NCBI GenBank assembly: GCA_033296885.1
Contig: MU863960.1
Location: 62,001 to 126,000, forward strand
DNA: 64,000 nucleotides
Origin: Triangularia verruculosa
Lineage: Eukaryota; Ascomycota; Sordariomycetes; Sordariales; Podosporaceae
Reading direction: 5' to 3'
The translations under genes and the position numbers were made by a program. Shown one piece after another: positions 1 through 11,364 of the stretch (its first letter is position 1; the number at the start of each line of letters is the position of its first letter). Under the pieces are notes generated by a model. That model was not told the DNA's origin. It searched no databases and was given only the letters and a program-made list of their open reading frames with translations.

Positions 1-1
1 T

Positions 2-1232
2 GGCCAGCAGCAGGTTACCTGCTACCACCACAAGGATGCCAACAACGACTGGTTCTTCTACCCCAACCGCCGTGATGCCGATTATGATACCGCCGCCGAG
101 CCCCGTTTCATTGCCGACGGCCAGACCATTCGCCTCCTCCACTCCCAGACCGGCCGCAACCTTCACTCTCACCAGATCGCTGCTCCTATCACCAAGGCTG
201 ATTGGGAGGTTTCCAGCTACGGCAACATCACTGTTGGTGACGAGAAGGACCACTGGAAGATTGAGGTTGTTAGCGATGCTGCCTCCAGAGACCGCTCCAA
301 GATTCGTACCCTTACCACTGCCTTCCGTTTGAAGCATGAGGTTCTGGGCTGCTACCTCCGCGCTGGCAACGTTAACTTGCCCCAGTGGGGTTTCAAGCAG
401 ATTGAGGTCACCTGCACCAAGGACAACAAGCCTCGCGATACCTACACCCACTGGAACATTGAGTCTCACATCAACGAGAAGCGTAAGTTAGCACACTGCA
501 AAATATCATGAGATGAGCCATACTAACACCCAGCAGTTCCCCCTGGAGATCCCGGCCAGTATAGGTCTCCTTTCTTCAAGGACTTTGTTCACCTGGTAGG
601 TTATGGATGCCCTAATCTGTGGAACGACATGCTAACTCCGGTAGAACGTTGCCATGATGACTTCCAACAACGCTCTTGTCCCCGATCCCGACAAGCAGGA
701 TGACTTGGCTTCGCAATGGTGGCAGTGGCCCATCCTGCACGTCGGTCTCAGGATGTGCGGCTGGGACGACAAGATTGTCAAGTACTTCCTCCTCGGCAAT
801 CCTCTCGTCTACTGGGGCTCAACTGCTGGCCTCGGTGTCTTCGGCCTCCTCACCGTTTGGTACATCCTCCGCTGGCAGAGAGGCTACAGGGAGCTTTCTC
901 AGTTCGACATCGACCAGATCCACTACGCCGGTATTTACCCCGTCATCGGCTGGTTCCTCCATTACCTCCCCTTCGTCGTCATGGCCCGTGTCACCTACGT
1001 CCATCACTACTACCCAGCCCTGTACTTTGCCATCCTCACTTTTGGTTTCCTTACCGATTGGTTCACCCGCAACCAGAAGAAGATTGTTCAGTATGCCACA
1101 TATGCCGTGCTCGATGCGACGGTTATTGGGCTGTACATTTTCTTCATTCCTATCTGCTGGGGCATGACTGGCTCCAACAAGCAGTACGGCTACATGAAGT
1201 GGTTCGATACATGGAGGATGTCAGATGCTTAA
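2..1232 (+). CDS. Dolichyl-phosphate-mannose--protein mannosyltransferase, PMT2 subfamily (3' part)
   Basis: The protein would transfer mannose from dolichyl-phosphate mannose to Ser/Thr of secretory proteins in the ER membrane. Only the C-terminal part is in the window; the 5' end lies off the left edge and the frame is open from base 2. Three exons are visible: 2-482, 537-595 and 645-1232. The introns are 483-536 (GTAAGT, TACTAAC branch, CAG) and 596-644 (GTAGGT, TAG). An acceptor at 533 instead of 536 is possible and would add one residue. The first exon encodes the lumenal MIR-type region (RLLHSQTGRNLHSH and similar). The last exon encodes several membrane segments. The joined text HLNVAMMTSNNALVPDPDK is the PMT2-type signature, unlike the PMT1 and PMT4 versions. 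PMT2 proteins usually act as heterodimers with PMT1. Confidence 0.9.
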
Positions 1233-2402
1233 CTTTGGGAAATTGGGCATTTTACGGGGGGTAGAATAGAAGGGATTTGTGGAGATATCTTGCTGTTGAA
1301 ATGTTTGTCGTTGTCGTTTGTTGTACGATGCGTTGCGGGAATTATGCTCTTCTTTTGTGTGCCATATGAAGAAGCAAAATCAACTTGTGATAAAGCATGC
1401 TGGCGCACAAAAAAAAGGGAATTGATGGGGAGGGCGCAAAAGGGGGTGTAGGTCTTCCAGGGCGTGGGTGGGGGAGTTTTTATCAGGGAAGGCTACACAC
1501 TAAAAAGCAAAAGGGAAAACACACACACACCATCATCCGTCAGAGCCAAGAGCTCTGTCTCACTATCTCTAGACATTAACTCTTTAATGTTTTGTTTCTT
1601 GTTTCCCTTTGCTGTTTTTCTTTTGTTTGTGTTGGTGGGAGGGGGAAGGGGGGAGGGGGAAGGGGGGAGGAGAAAGAGAGTTAGATAGATGGAAATGCGG
1701 ATGCCTGTCGAACTGAGATCTTGCTCTGGACAAAACATGTGTTGTGGTGTCATGCAACAGTTGTATCTCGCACTATTGCTGCTTCTCACAGTGTGGCTAT
1801 ATAAAAGCCCATAACATTTGGTAGGGATTTAGGCAAGCAATTTAGCCCAGAGACCGGAGATTGTACAAAAAGACACTTGACATCTTTCGATGCTTGTACA
1901 CCACTGTCCTTCGACCCTGTCCGTTATCGCTTTGAAGCCTTTATATCATGTAGCAGTCTCCGCCTTTCATTTAATCAACAAACAGGAAAGAGCTAGATTC
2001 ATTCCCACTTACCTACTTTGGGACACATTAGACAGACAGAATCCTCTTCTCAAATCACTCAAACCGCTCAACGCTACGATGTATAAACAGCTAGATAGTT
2101 ACAATGCTTTCACTCTCTCTCTCCCTCCCTCCAGTAACTCTTAGATTTGGGAAGGGGATCTGGGGGTATCATCTAATCTCTCCCTATGCTTTGTGTGTGT
2201 ATCTTTTTGGAAACCCGTATCCTTTTCTTCTTTGCTTGGGTAAACTTGCACTTACTTGCCTTGGCTTTGCTTGCTCCTTTCTCCACACATTGACATGATT
2301 GCTCGTTTTTGCTCCCTCTTACAACAACAGCAACAGCCCCACGCATTACTATTAAGTTTTCCCCCTTTGTCGCCTCCCACCCACAGTGATCGACACATTC
2401 AA
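1233..2402. other. Intergenic region between converging PMT2-type and Rab genes
   Basis: The two genes converge here, so this 1.17 kb should hold both 3' UTRs. It contains a short AC run near 1520-1530 and a purine tract at about 1636-1675 made of G-runs separated by GA. No ORF resembles a protein. Confidence 0.6.
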
Positions 2403-3251
2403 TCAACAGCACCCACCCGACTGTTTATTCCCCTTATTCGTCAACCTCACCGGCTTCCCCCCCGAGCTCCCTGGAGGTCCCCCAAAGTTCGGCCCCTTTA
2501 CCCCTGACCGCCTGTCGTTCAGGTCGTACTTGCCCTGCTGAATATTTCCAAAGATCTTTTCGGCCACTCTCATAAAGGCCTTTTCGACTCCCTCCCCGCT
2601 CTTGGCGCTTGTCTCTACGTACTCGAGCACGCCATTCCTGCGGGCCCACTCCTCTGCCTCTTGCCTGGAGACTTCCCGCTTGTTTTGGCCTCCCTCGGCT
2701 TCTGGCGATGCCAGATCGGCCTTGTTGCCGACCAGCACCACGACGATGTCGGGCTCGGCGATTTGCCGGAGGTCGTTAAGCCAGTCGGTCACGTGGGTGA
2801 AGGTTGATTTGCGAGTGAGGTCGAAGACAAGAAGCGCGCCCGAGGCGCCCCGAAAATATGAGCGTGTGACGGACTTGTAGGTTTCCTGACCGGCCGTGTC
2901 CCAGAGGGACAGTTTCATGTGTTTTTGGGACGCGGCGGCGGCTGCTTCGGACTGAGGAGTGGGAATTGTTGGAGGTTTTGGAAGGCCAGAGGGAGTCTTG
3001 CCATTCGGAGGTTTTGGGGAGGAAGGGGCGGACGTTGGTGGTGGTGATGAGGGGGTGGCATCTTCTGTTGTGGTGGAATAAGGGGGGCCGACGGGGACGA
3101 TGCGGGAGCCGAACTCGACGCCGATGGTTACGTCATGATGGGTAACGAAGCGGCCTTCACAGAGGCGGATGGTGAGGGAGGATTTACCGCAGCCTGAGTC
3201 GCCTATGCATACTAGCTTCGCGATGTAGTCCCAGGCGGGTTGGGAAGTCAT
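2403..3251 (-). CDS. Rab-family small GTPase with a proline-rich insert (Rab2/Rab4-like)
   Basis: A single exon encodes 282 residues starting at a true ATG. All Rab GTP-binding motifs are present: P-loop GDSGCGKS (17-24), switch I with TIGVEFGSR (about 42-50), G3 WDTAGQETYKS (117-127), G4 GNKADL and G5 ETSAKSG. The C terminus SGGCC is a double-cysteine geranylgeranylation signal, so the protein should cycle on and off membranes in vesicle traffic. The switch II text SVTRSYFRGASGALLVFD points to the Rab2/Rab4/Rab14 branch. The oddity is about 55 extra residues (roughly 54-110) rich in Pro, Ser, Thr and Ala between the interswitch strands. They are in frame and have no good splice sites at the edges. 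Plain Rabs are about 200-220 residues. The exact Rab subfamily is uncertain. Confidence 0.88.
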   Translation of the reverse strand: MTSQPAWDYIAKLVCIGDSGCGKSSLTIRLCEGRFVTHHDVTIGVEFGSRIVPVGPPYSTTTEDATPSSPPPTSAPSSPKPPNGKTPSGLPKPPTIPTPQSEAAAAASQKHMKLSLWDTAGQETYKSVTRSYFRGASGALLVFDLTRKSTFTHVTDWLNDLRQIAEPDIVVVLVGNKADLASPEAEGGQNKREVSRQEAEEWARRNGVLEYVETSAKSGEGVEKAFMRVAEKIFGNIQQGKYDLNDRRSGVKGPNFGGPPGSSGGKPVRLTNKGNKQSGGCC

Positions 3252-4623
3252 GAGGGTTGGTGGGGGGTGGGGATTTGAGGGGAGTGAGGAGGGGAGGGAC
3301 GGCGAGGGTTGGAACTGTGAAGAGAGGTGAGGACGGTGTGTTTCGCGGTCTTTTGTGCCTTGTGCGTGGGTGTTGCGACGGGATGGAGACCCCGCGGGTT
3401 AGGGACAAAATCGAGAGGCTGTTGGCGCTCGTGGGCGTGGATCAGGCGAGTTGATGCACGTCGTTCCGTCGGGACTTGGCGGACAGGGGACGTGGTCTGC
3501 GGACTATCGAGAGATATCTTGTAACAACAGATGGTCGTACAAATGGCAGGCTTGTTGGTGTCGGGCAGTAGTGGCAGTTGGGCTTCTGGCTGGCTTGCTG
3601 GCTGTGTGATGTGAGAAAGAGAAAAAGGAAACTTGACACTTGACAGTTGACAGCTCCTGGTGTTTGAGAGTGAAGCTTGGGTGGCATGGGTGGTAAGCTC
3701 CAATGTTCCAGTCCACGGGTGGATCAGCATCCAGCTGATGTGGGTTGCAGGTGATGGGGCCTGGCCAGCCGTTATCAGTGACGCAAGATGCCGATAACAC
3801 AACCCCCAGCGCAGATGCCACCCATTATGGCGGTCTGGCTGGAGGACGATGTGACTGCGTCATGCGGACACTGTGCCGGAATGCCGTCTTTCTTCTACCC
3901 AGCACTGAATAGTCGACACAAAGAGAGAGATAACAATCTTGTTCTTCTTCTTTACTGCATGAGCTGCTTTGTGTAGCTGCTCTGACTCAAAAGCTCTCTT
4001 GTTCGGCGGGCAGCTAACAGGCTCCAAGGTATCTCTGGGCTTGCGTAGAAATGCAGATAAGCAGTACTTCCCCACACCGGATCAGCATCTTGTGTGGGAT
4101 AGTTGCATAACCACAAGGGTGCCTTGGGGCTAGCGAGTGTCGGAAAAGGGTGGCATGGGGGCTGCTGCACCTGGTCATCGGCCACCAGTCACGTCCATCG
4201 CCCGCGTCGGTTGCGTCCGCTTGGTGAGCACTGCCGGGCACAGCGCACTTGGTTGCCTGCCCTTCTCATGCGACAGCTGTTTTAACTTTGCACAACAAAC
4301 CGTCTTTCAACTTTCTCGGGAGGCAGCAGCAAACTCTACCGGGCCTTCGGAAACTCGTCCTCTTTCACAGCCGAAGCTTTTCGAGCATCTCGGGTTACTG
4401 ATTTGAGGACTGCATTATACCGAACCGAGTCATCATCATTACATACCTCTGAGGTGCCCGACATACTGCTCCCGTCCATACACCATTAGCCAACCGACGG
4501 GCCCGATCCTACCCCCTCTCTTCTGTTTCGTTTTCGCTCTGCACCACTCAACAACGGGCAGCCGTCGAGTGTGTCTGCGAGAAAACAAAGGCCCTCTCTG
4601 GAGGGTGACGGGAGTTTGTCGAC
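3252..4623. promoter_or_regulatory. Divergent intergenic region between the Rab and PNS1-like genes
   Basis: About 1.4 kb separates two divergently transcribed genes and must contain both promoters and 5' UTRs. Several open frames cross it on the minus strand, but none has domain-like content or consistent splice sites. No specific factor-binding site could be assigned. Confidence 0.5.
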
Positions 4624-6940
4624 ATGTTCTCGGAATGTAAGTTTGCCTTGCTGGTCTGGCAGTACCGCTGCTCCCGTGTCTCACGAACGCCCGCTTATGA
4701 CATTCCCAGATGCTTCTAAATTCCTTGCGCAATCGCAGTCCAGGTTTTCCAACTTTGCCGGCCAGCCAGATAACGCCGACAGGCCATCACAGCCATCCGG
4801 ATGGCAGAATAGAGGCGCGCGGTTCGGAGGGCGTTCTTATCTCGGTAGAGGCGGTGGTGGGAACCCGTACCAGCCCAGCAACTCCCGGTTTGGCAATATA
4901 GCAGCCTTTGGGGGGAGGTACAACCAGGACGCCCCGTTATTTCAACCTCCATTAGATCACGACGAGGAAGATGAAGAGGAAAGAGATCGGGAGGCGGCAG
5001 ACATTTACGCTTTGCAACAATCGCGCCGTATATTTGCCGCCGGTCGACTCGATGAAAGCACCGAAACCGAAAACGATGGCAGCCGCGCCTCAATCGAGCA
5101 AAGTCAGGAGTATGGAGGATCTGGTTCCCTCGGGGAACGCCTCCGGGGCATCCGCAGTAGCTGGAGCGGACCGAAGAAGTATAACAGGACTACGATGGAG
5201 GAAGAACCTCCAACGGAGAGGTCGGAGGTGAGGAAGCATATACGGGAAGTCTCAAACGACAGTTCAGATACCAAAGGGATGGAAGACGTCGGGCTGGAGT
5301 CAACGATCGCCTACAGTGAGCCACCAGCGGATTTGATGATGGAGGATAGCACGCCTCCAGCCTTCCAAAAGTTCAGGTCACCAGGAGGTCCATCCCGGCC
5401 ACTGCTCAGGAGAGATTCTGCCGAGGATTCCGAACTCGGATTGCAGCGACCGCCCAGTTCGGTTGGCACCGAAATTAACAACACTCCGATGCCACCACCC
5501 TCTGATGGAGAGATGTTTCGACACGATGCCTTCTTTGCCTGGATATACTTGATCGCGCAAGCGTCCTTGTTTGCGACTTTCGTCCTGATCTTCATGCACA
5601 CAAGCGGCAACAAGGCATCTGGAGACACCATCTATACCACGTTAAAGGCATCCTTCCACCTGCTTGCCGTCGATACTCTGGTGGCTATCATAGTGTCTAT
5701 GGTATGGTTGGCAGCGCTGCGGTCGTTTGTCAGGCCGCTTGTTGTCCTGGTGTTGGTGGCAGTACCAATAATTCTAGTATCCTTCTCGCTATATCCCCTT
5801 ATTTCGAGCTATCAGGAGACTGGTGGCAGCTCACGTTTCCAGGACACGGCCATGAGATGGGCGGCGACAATTCCCGGGCTATCCGCGATAATCTGGATAT
5901 ACATGGTTTGGCGAGGTCGACAGTCCATTGCATCTGCTATGAACATTCTCGATTTTTCAAGCCGTATTCTGACGGCAAATTCAGCTCTCATTCTCGTTGG
6001 CATGGGCTGTCTTGCTGCCGTGGTGCTGTGGACATGGACGTGGCTATTTATGTTCACCAGAGTCTTTCTGGGCGGAAGCTTCTCGAGCAGGCTTGCCAGG
6101 TTCATCATCAGCGCATCGAGTTGGTGGCTCGGGGCATACTTTGTGCTCATGTATCTCTGGACGCTGTCGATCATCTCGGCTGTCCAGCGCAGCACAACGG
6201 CGGCGACAGTCTCACAGTGGTATTTCCATCGCAATGCGGTCCCAGCTCCATCCAGTAGGGACGTTGTCGCTGCTGCTCTTGGACACTCCATGACCACCAT
6301 CTTTGGAACTATCAGCTTATCGACGCTGCTGGCGCTTGCGATCCGTTTGCCCTTACTGGTCTTACCGCGAAGATTGGCACGTTTCTTAGTGGGCTTCGTC
6401 TACGCATTCATTCCAACCCCGATCGCTGCATTGACAAATCCATTGACGTTGACGTATGCGGCTATCCACTCCCAACCATTGTCCATTTCGGCCAGAGGCC
6501 TTGCAACGATGGAATTTTTGGCACCACAACTACCCACGACTACTCTTACTCCGGCTGCACTGCCCAAGAACAATCGGCACTCACCCCTTCTTCCGTACCG
6601 CCTGGCAAAGCTGATCCTTCACGCAACGAGATTCATGATGGCCATTGCTCTAGGATTTGCAGGCTGGGTGATGACGGCCAAGCAGCTGGAGATCGAGAGA
6701 CAAGGCAAAGTGGGCATTCGAGGAAGCGCCTATGCGTATGTGGTTGGCTTGATCGCAAGCTTCATAGGCTGGGGCATCCTGGGAGCCATGGAAGGCATTC
6801 TCAGTGGCATTGTAGATGGCGTTGTGGTTTGCTACGGCAGCGAGAAGAGAATGTTGACCGGCGCGGGAGGGTACTGCATGGAGGCGGCGAACTTGTTTGG
6901 AGATAGAAGGGGTCAGAGTGATAGGGAGTCTATCTACTAG
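4624..6940 (+). CDS. Choline-transporter-like (CTL/PNS1-type) multi-pass membrane protein
   Basis: The model has a 13-nt first coding exon (4624-4636) and a second exon (4710-6940), giving 747 residues. The intron 4637-4709 starts GTAAGT and ends CCCAG. Splicing gives the start MFSEYASKFLAQSQSRF, which replaces the non-ATG upstream reading of the same frame. The first 280 or so residues are hydrophilic, with an acidic DEEDEEERD patch. After that come about nine or ten hydrophobic segments. The central motif WTLSIISAVQRSTTAATVS and the C-terminal NPLTLTYAAIHSQPLSISAR fit the choline transporter-like superfamily to which yeast Pns1 belongs. Substrate is not established for fungal members. Membrane topology is clear; family assignment is from motif resemblance only. 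Confidence 0.7.
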
Positions 6941-7797
6941 AGAGGCTTTGGGTTTTGAACTTTTGTTTCTTTTGTTCTAACTAAGCGCGGCGTTGTTGTG
7001 GAATATTGCTATGGGACACACATTGGGAACGGATGAAAGAATGATTGGTTCATGTTTTCCTTTTTTGTTTCGAGTCTGCGGTAAGAATACTGAGGTGCAT
7101 CGAACGGTGTCTGGTAGAAGGGGTTGTAAGGGGGTGCCGCCCTACCGATAACGGGTATTGGTTATACCGGGCAGACTTAGCTGTGCTGTTACATGGTAGA
7201 ATTGAATGATGATAGTCTAGGCAACTATTCAGCGGTTTTCATCATCCTCTTGACTGTTGCAGATGTCCAGACCAACCGCCTGTGGGGCTGTGCAAGTCTG
7301 GGCAGGAGGAGAATGCGACTCTCAATCGTTGGGAATGAGATGGTGGAAGGGCCTATCAGTTCATCTGGTCCGGAGCACGATGCTACGGCGCCTTCCCGTC
7401 CCAAGCGATTCCCAAAGGGGGCTGTGCAACAGTTCGGGTGAGGTCGAAAGTCCGCCGTCTGTTTGCCCCTCATCGAACTCTCCTCCATCATACGCCACAC
7501 TCGACTACGTATGCCTGTCCAACTGTGACCAGGTGAGGATATCAGGTCTTGGCTTTATATAGAGGTGTGTTGATGTTCTTCATTTTCGAAACACATTCTC
7601 TTACATCACCAAGACCTTCCTCAATCAGCGATTGCGACTGCCCCTCTTTTGTCATAGCTCTGCCCCGCCAAAACAGATTCCCCTGACAAGAGTACCTCGA
7701 AACAGATCTTGCCACTTACACCTTCAAAAGACATCCTAGAAATCGCATTCTCAACGCGCAATTTTTTATCGTCGATATTCAGTCGCCAAAACAGAAC
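6941..7797. promoter_or_regulatory. Intergenic region upstream of the WW-domain gene
   Basis: This holds the 3' UTR of the membrane-protein gene and the promoter and 5' UTR of the WW gene. The last 200 bases are pyrimidine-rich, with ATCACC and TCAATC-type leader sequence and no upstream gene. A sequence reading TTTATATAGAGG near 7554 could be a TATA-like element. Confidence 0.4.
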
Positions 7798-8826
7798 ATG
7801 GCCGACTTTGAAGCGCCCTCCGGCCCTCCGCCGCCTAAGGTCCCGGAAGGATGGGTCGCACGCTGGAACGACCAGTACAAAGAATGGTATGTACCTCTCT
7901 CGATGCGCCGCGGCGCCATCGCATCCATGTCCTCTTGCTCTCGAAAACTAACAGTCACTGATAGGTTCTACGTTAACACCTACACCAAGAAGTCGCAATG
8001 GGATAGGCCCACCGAGCCTGCTATCCCGCCCCGCGACGACGCCGCGCCAGCCGGTCCTCCTCCGTCTTACACAGCAGGTGATAACAAGCCTGCCGTGTCC
8101 GACGCCAAGGTCAACCCCTATGACACCAACAATTCCCAGCCAGCCGGTGGCGCATCATCATCGCATCAACCCAACGAAAGCGAAGATGAACGTCTAGCTC
8201 GCCAACTGCAGGCCGAAGAGGACGCTAGAGCCCGTTCTCATGGCGGTACCCCCCAGCAAAACCAGCAATTCCCCGGCCAGCTTCCCCCAAGACCAGATAA
8301 CCTCGAGAAGGGGAAGAGCTTCCTCGGCAAGCTCTTCGGCGGCAAGAAACCCGGCAGCGGCTCTCACGGCTCAGGCGGTTTGGGGAGTGTCGCTGGGCTC
8401 ATGGCTAACCGCCCTGGGAGTCACAGCCAATACCCAGGTGGATACGGTGGTCCTGCGCCGCCTCCTCAGGGGTACGGAGGTTATCCTCCTCAGCAGCAAG
8501 GTTATGGCGGGTATCCGCCTCAGCAAGGTTACGGAGGCTACCCTCCGCAGCAGCCTGGATACGGAGGTTATGGTGGTTACCCGCAGCAAGGCTATGGTGG
8601 TTACCCACAACAGGGTTATGCCCACGGTAAGCCCGCTAGGAGCGGTCCTGGGATGGGCATGATGGCTGGTGGCGCTGCGCTTGGTGTGGGTGCAGGTTTG
8701 TTGGGTGGTGCGCTGGTAGCGGACGCGATACATGATAATCAGCAGGAGGCTTACCAGGAGGGATATCAGGATGGGGCTGGGGCGGATGATTTTGGTGGTG
8801 GTGATGATTTTGGTGGTGACTTTTAA
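7798..8826 (+). CDS. WW-domain protein with glycine/proline/glutamine-rich repeats
   Basis: Two exons, 7798-7886 and 7965-8826, encode 316 residues. Splicing rebuilds a WW domain at residues 15-48: VPEGWVARWNDQYKEW joins FYVNTYTKKSQWDRP, giving the two signature tryptophans (W19 and W42) and the central aromatic run. WW domains bind proline-rich ligands, but the partner is unknown. The middle of the protein has about eight imperfect repeats of GYGGYPPQQ type. The tail holds a Gly/Ala-rich hydrophobic stretch (GMMAGGAALGVGAGLLGG, glycine-zipper-like) and an acidic Gly-Asp-Phe end. The intron is 78 nt, a multiple of three, and contains no stop, so an unspliced message would still be translated with 26 extra residues inside the WW fold. 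Confidence 0.85.
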   Translation: MADFEAPSGPPPPKVPEGWVARWNDQYKEWYVPLSMRRGAIASMSSCSRKLTVTDRFYVNTYTKKSQWDRPTEPAIPPRDDAAPAGPPPSYTAGDNKPAVSDAKVNPYDTNNSQPAGGASSSHQPNESEDERLARQLQAEEDARARSHGGTPQQNQQFPGQLPPRPDNLEKGKSFLGKLFGGKKPGSGSHGSGGLGSVAGLMANRPGSHSQYPGGYGGPAPPPQGYGGYPPQQQGYGGYPPQQGYGGYPPQQPGYGGYGGYPQQGYGGYPQQGYAHGKPARSGPGMGMMAGGAALGVGAGLLGGALVADAIHDNQQEAYQEGYQDGAGADDFGGGDDFGGDF

Positions 8827-9320
8827 GGGGTTGATTATGAATGGTGGAGCTGGCTGGGTGTGGGTGGTTCCTTTTTTTTTTACTACCTCCTATGTTCTTC
8901 GTTGTGTATCGGTTCCCTACAGCCTATGAATGGGATGGTTGAGCATGGTGTCTATCCCAGAAGGAGGGGGTTTTACTGGTGGCGAGGTGTTGGTTGTATA
9001 TACATATCATGAATGAATGAGATCAGATTGCAGCATCTTCTGATGGTTTTGTATTGGTGGTCTCAGCTAGCTTTTCGTGTCTTCCTGCTAATGGGCGGCT
9101 GTTTACTTTTATTACTCCTTGATGACGCTACCCTTGGTTGCCCAGGCGTGAAGTGTGTGTGTGTGTGTGCCCACCCACACACTTCAACAAGTTGGTCAGT
9201 GGGACTGCTCACGAAAGTAGGCTCCTTTCTGTTCTTTATGTAACTGGCTCAGGCAGGTGTCAGTAGAGGCCTACCTGCCTGCATTGACTGTCCTTGCCAG
9301 CAACTATTCTCTGACGTTAT
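8827..9320. other. 3' flank of the WW gene
   Basis: No gene is seen. It contains a short T-run at 8872, GT repeats near 9157-9170 and an adjoining CACACAC run. Confidence 0.5.
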
Positions 9321-9329
9321 CCTCTAATC

Positions 9330-10870
9330 AAAGACGGAAGTGGCGTGGGGTTCTTCGAGTGATCATGGTTGGGAAGGGACCCCGTGGGAGCTGTCGGAAG
9401 CTCTGACACAGTCAGGACTGCAACTCTCTTCCTACCAGCCTCTCCGTCATCTCTTCATGACAATCCTCCCAGACCACAGTGTTGCAATACTGATTCAGTG
9501 CATTTTGACAATCAAACGACCTTCTTTGCACTTGCTCGCGTCACCACTCCTCCACACCATCGCAACACGCCATATACGCATAACGTCTTGTCTCTGGTAA
9601 ATTCCCGCTGTCAACCTCTCGGCTACAACAACGTCGTCATCAACAACTGGTGAGTAGATGAACATTCCAACTAGCTTCCAGCTTCCGGAACTGACGAGGA
9701 TACTCAGAACAACTCGGTCACCGGAAATACGGAACGATCCAAGGGCTCAGGCACGCTCAAACGGTCGAAGAACTCTGACGACTCGGCGAACTGTCAAGGC
9801 GAAGGCACCTACCATTACATCGGTCACATCAGACATCATCATGGCATGCATCAACACATCGATCTTCACAAAATCGCTGGTGGTACGGCGAAATGGAAAT
9901 GGTGGAATGGTGGAATGGTGGAACGGTGGTGAAGTGTTTGTGTGTGTGAAGCCCACTCTCGAACTTCACTGCAATCCTTCAACAAAACCTCGGTATGTGT
10001 CACTGCGTTCTTGCCTGTCCTGTCATGTGTGTTGGTGTGTGCCCATGGCTTGCTGCCATATCATGCAATCAAGCGTTCTTTGAGCTTGAATTGTCATCAA
10101 TCTTCTCTTTTGAAAACACTACTTCTTCATACTTGTCTACCTACCTACCTACCTACACCTGCCGAACGAGCGACCTCCCGATGTCTATTCGACTACGGCG
10201 ACATTCACGGAGCGCTCGAATTACTTTGCTATCCCACTCGTGGTAAGTCGATCGATGGTCATGTCGAGGGTAGCTACTGACTTGCCTCCAAGCTGTCTCT
10301 CTGCTCGAAATTCGACTGGCTAGTTAGCATTGCACTGCTGCACGGTATCTCAAGACACCTTTCTCGATGCTATCGGAATCTTACACCGCATGGCGTCAAG
10401 CACCAAGCCTTCGCGGCGACCATCATCCAACGGCTATTTCCAGCACAAGCCAGCAGTCGAGACACAGTACACCGGGGGAATGAGACTATACTTTTCGCTT
10501 GCACTTCGACTCCATCAGTTTCAGGCATCGGCAGGCCATGAACCGAACCCCTATTTCTTATTCGCATCGTGGGCAACGGTTGTACTTCTCCACATCAGAA
10601 GAGACGTCTCCCATTGCCAGGTCGACAACGGGCCTCTCCACCGTCATATTTGATGGGATATCTTTCGACATACCTTTCCTGAGGAGCACGACTGGCAGGT
10701 ACGGCAAGGCCACTTGAAGCAACGCATCTTGTCTGGCAACTAACATGTTGTGCAAAGGCTAGCTGACTTCATTTTCGATACAAACATTTTTGATGTCTAA
10801 TTCTCGCCCTGGACGCAAGATATCTCTTCGCTTAGATAGCTAGGTAGTTAGATTAGATAGCCACTTGGCT
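9330..10870 (+). repeat. Duplicated spliced, ORF-poor locus, copy A
   Basis: This stretch is a diverged copy of 24600-25770. Shared landmarks occur in the same order. A block around 9800-9910 reads in one frame GEGTYHYIGH with HHHGMHQHID, against GEGTCAYDGT with HHEHQEGIHQDI in copy B. Both copies have a GTATGTGTCACT donor-like site (about 9993 here), a TTTGAGCTT block (about 10080), and a GTAAGT intron ending in a CTGAC-type branch and AG (about 10241-10292 here). An earlier intron, GTGAGT at 9650 to an AG near 9692, is also plausible. No long ORF survives across the inferred exons, so it may be a noncoding RNA gene, a decayed gene, or a fast-evolving small-protein gene. Strand is inferred from the splice signals. 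Confidence 0.5.
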
Positions 10871-11360
10871 GCAGTCATTTCATATAGCACTAGTTTAGAC
10901 AAGGGAAAAACCGTTACGTCGTCGTCGCCAGTCTTTGACGTGCCTCTGACAGACTTTGGGACCGGAAAACACTTTGACAACAAGGTACATCGCCTTGTCC
11001 GGTTCAACAAGTGTTCTGTTACCAGCCTATTATTCAGGTCTTTCCTCTTGCCCTCTTTCACTTCCTTCTTTTTCCTTATTTCCTTTGGTCCTTTCACTGG
11101 CCACACAGTTTTGTCAGCACCACTGTATATTTACCAGTTCAGTCCCACTTTTCGGCTTTCGATAGTTGAATCCACATCTTCATCCTCCATCAACAAGTCT
11201 TACATTTAGTCTTGGTCGCAGTAGTTTACTGGGCGCAGCTTGTTCTGCATTTCGCAATATTTATGTCTACTGTCCGCAGCCTGTTTACCACAAGGTGACA
11301 ATCATGGCGCACCAATACTTCTTAACTACGCCAAGGTTCATGCTCCCTCGGCGTTCATCT
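10871..11360. other. Intergenic stretch with no recognisable gene
   Basis: Short open frames on both strands show no domain-like content. Nothing else stands out. Confidence 0.4.
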
Positions 11361-11364
11361 TCAC

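Noticed and set aside
3248..3802. Minus-strand frame upstream of the Rab gene as a possible N-terminal extension
   Set aside because: The Rab start at 3251 is already canonical for the family, and the upstream frame is low-complexity and in another phase.
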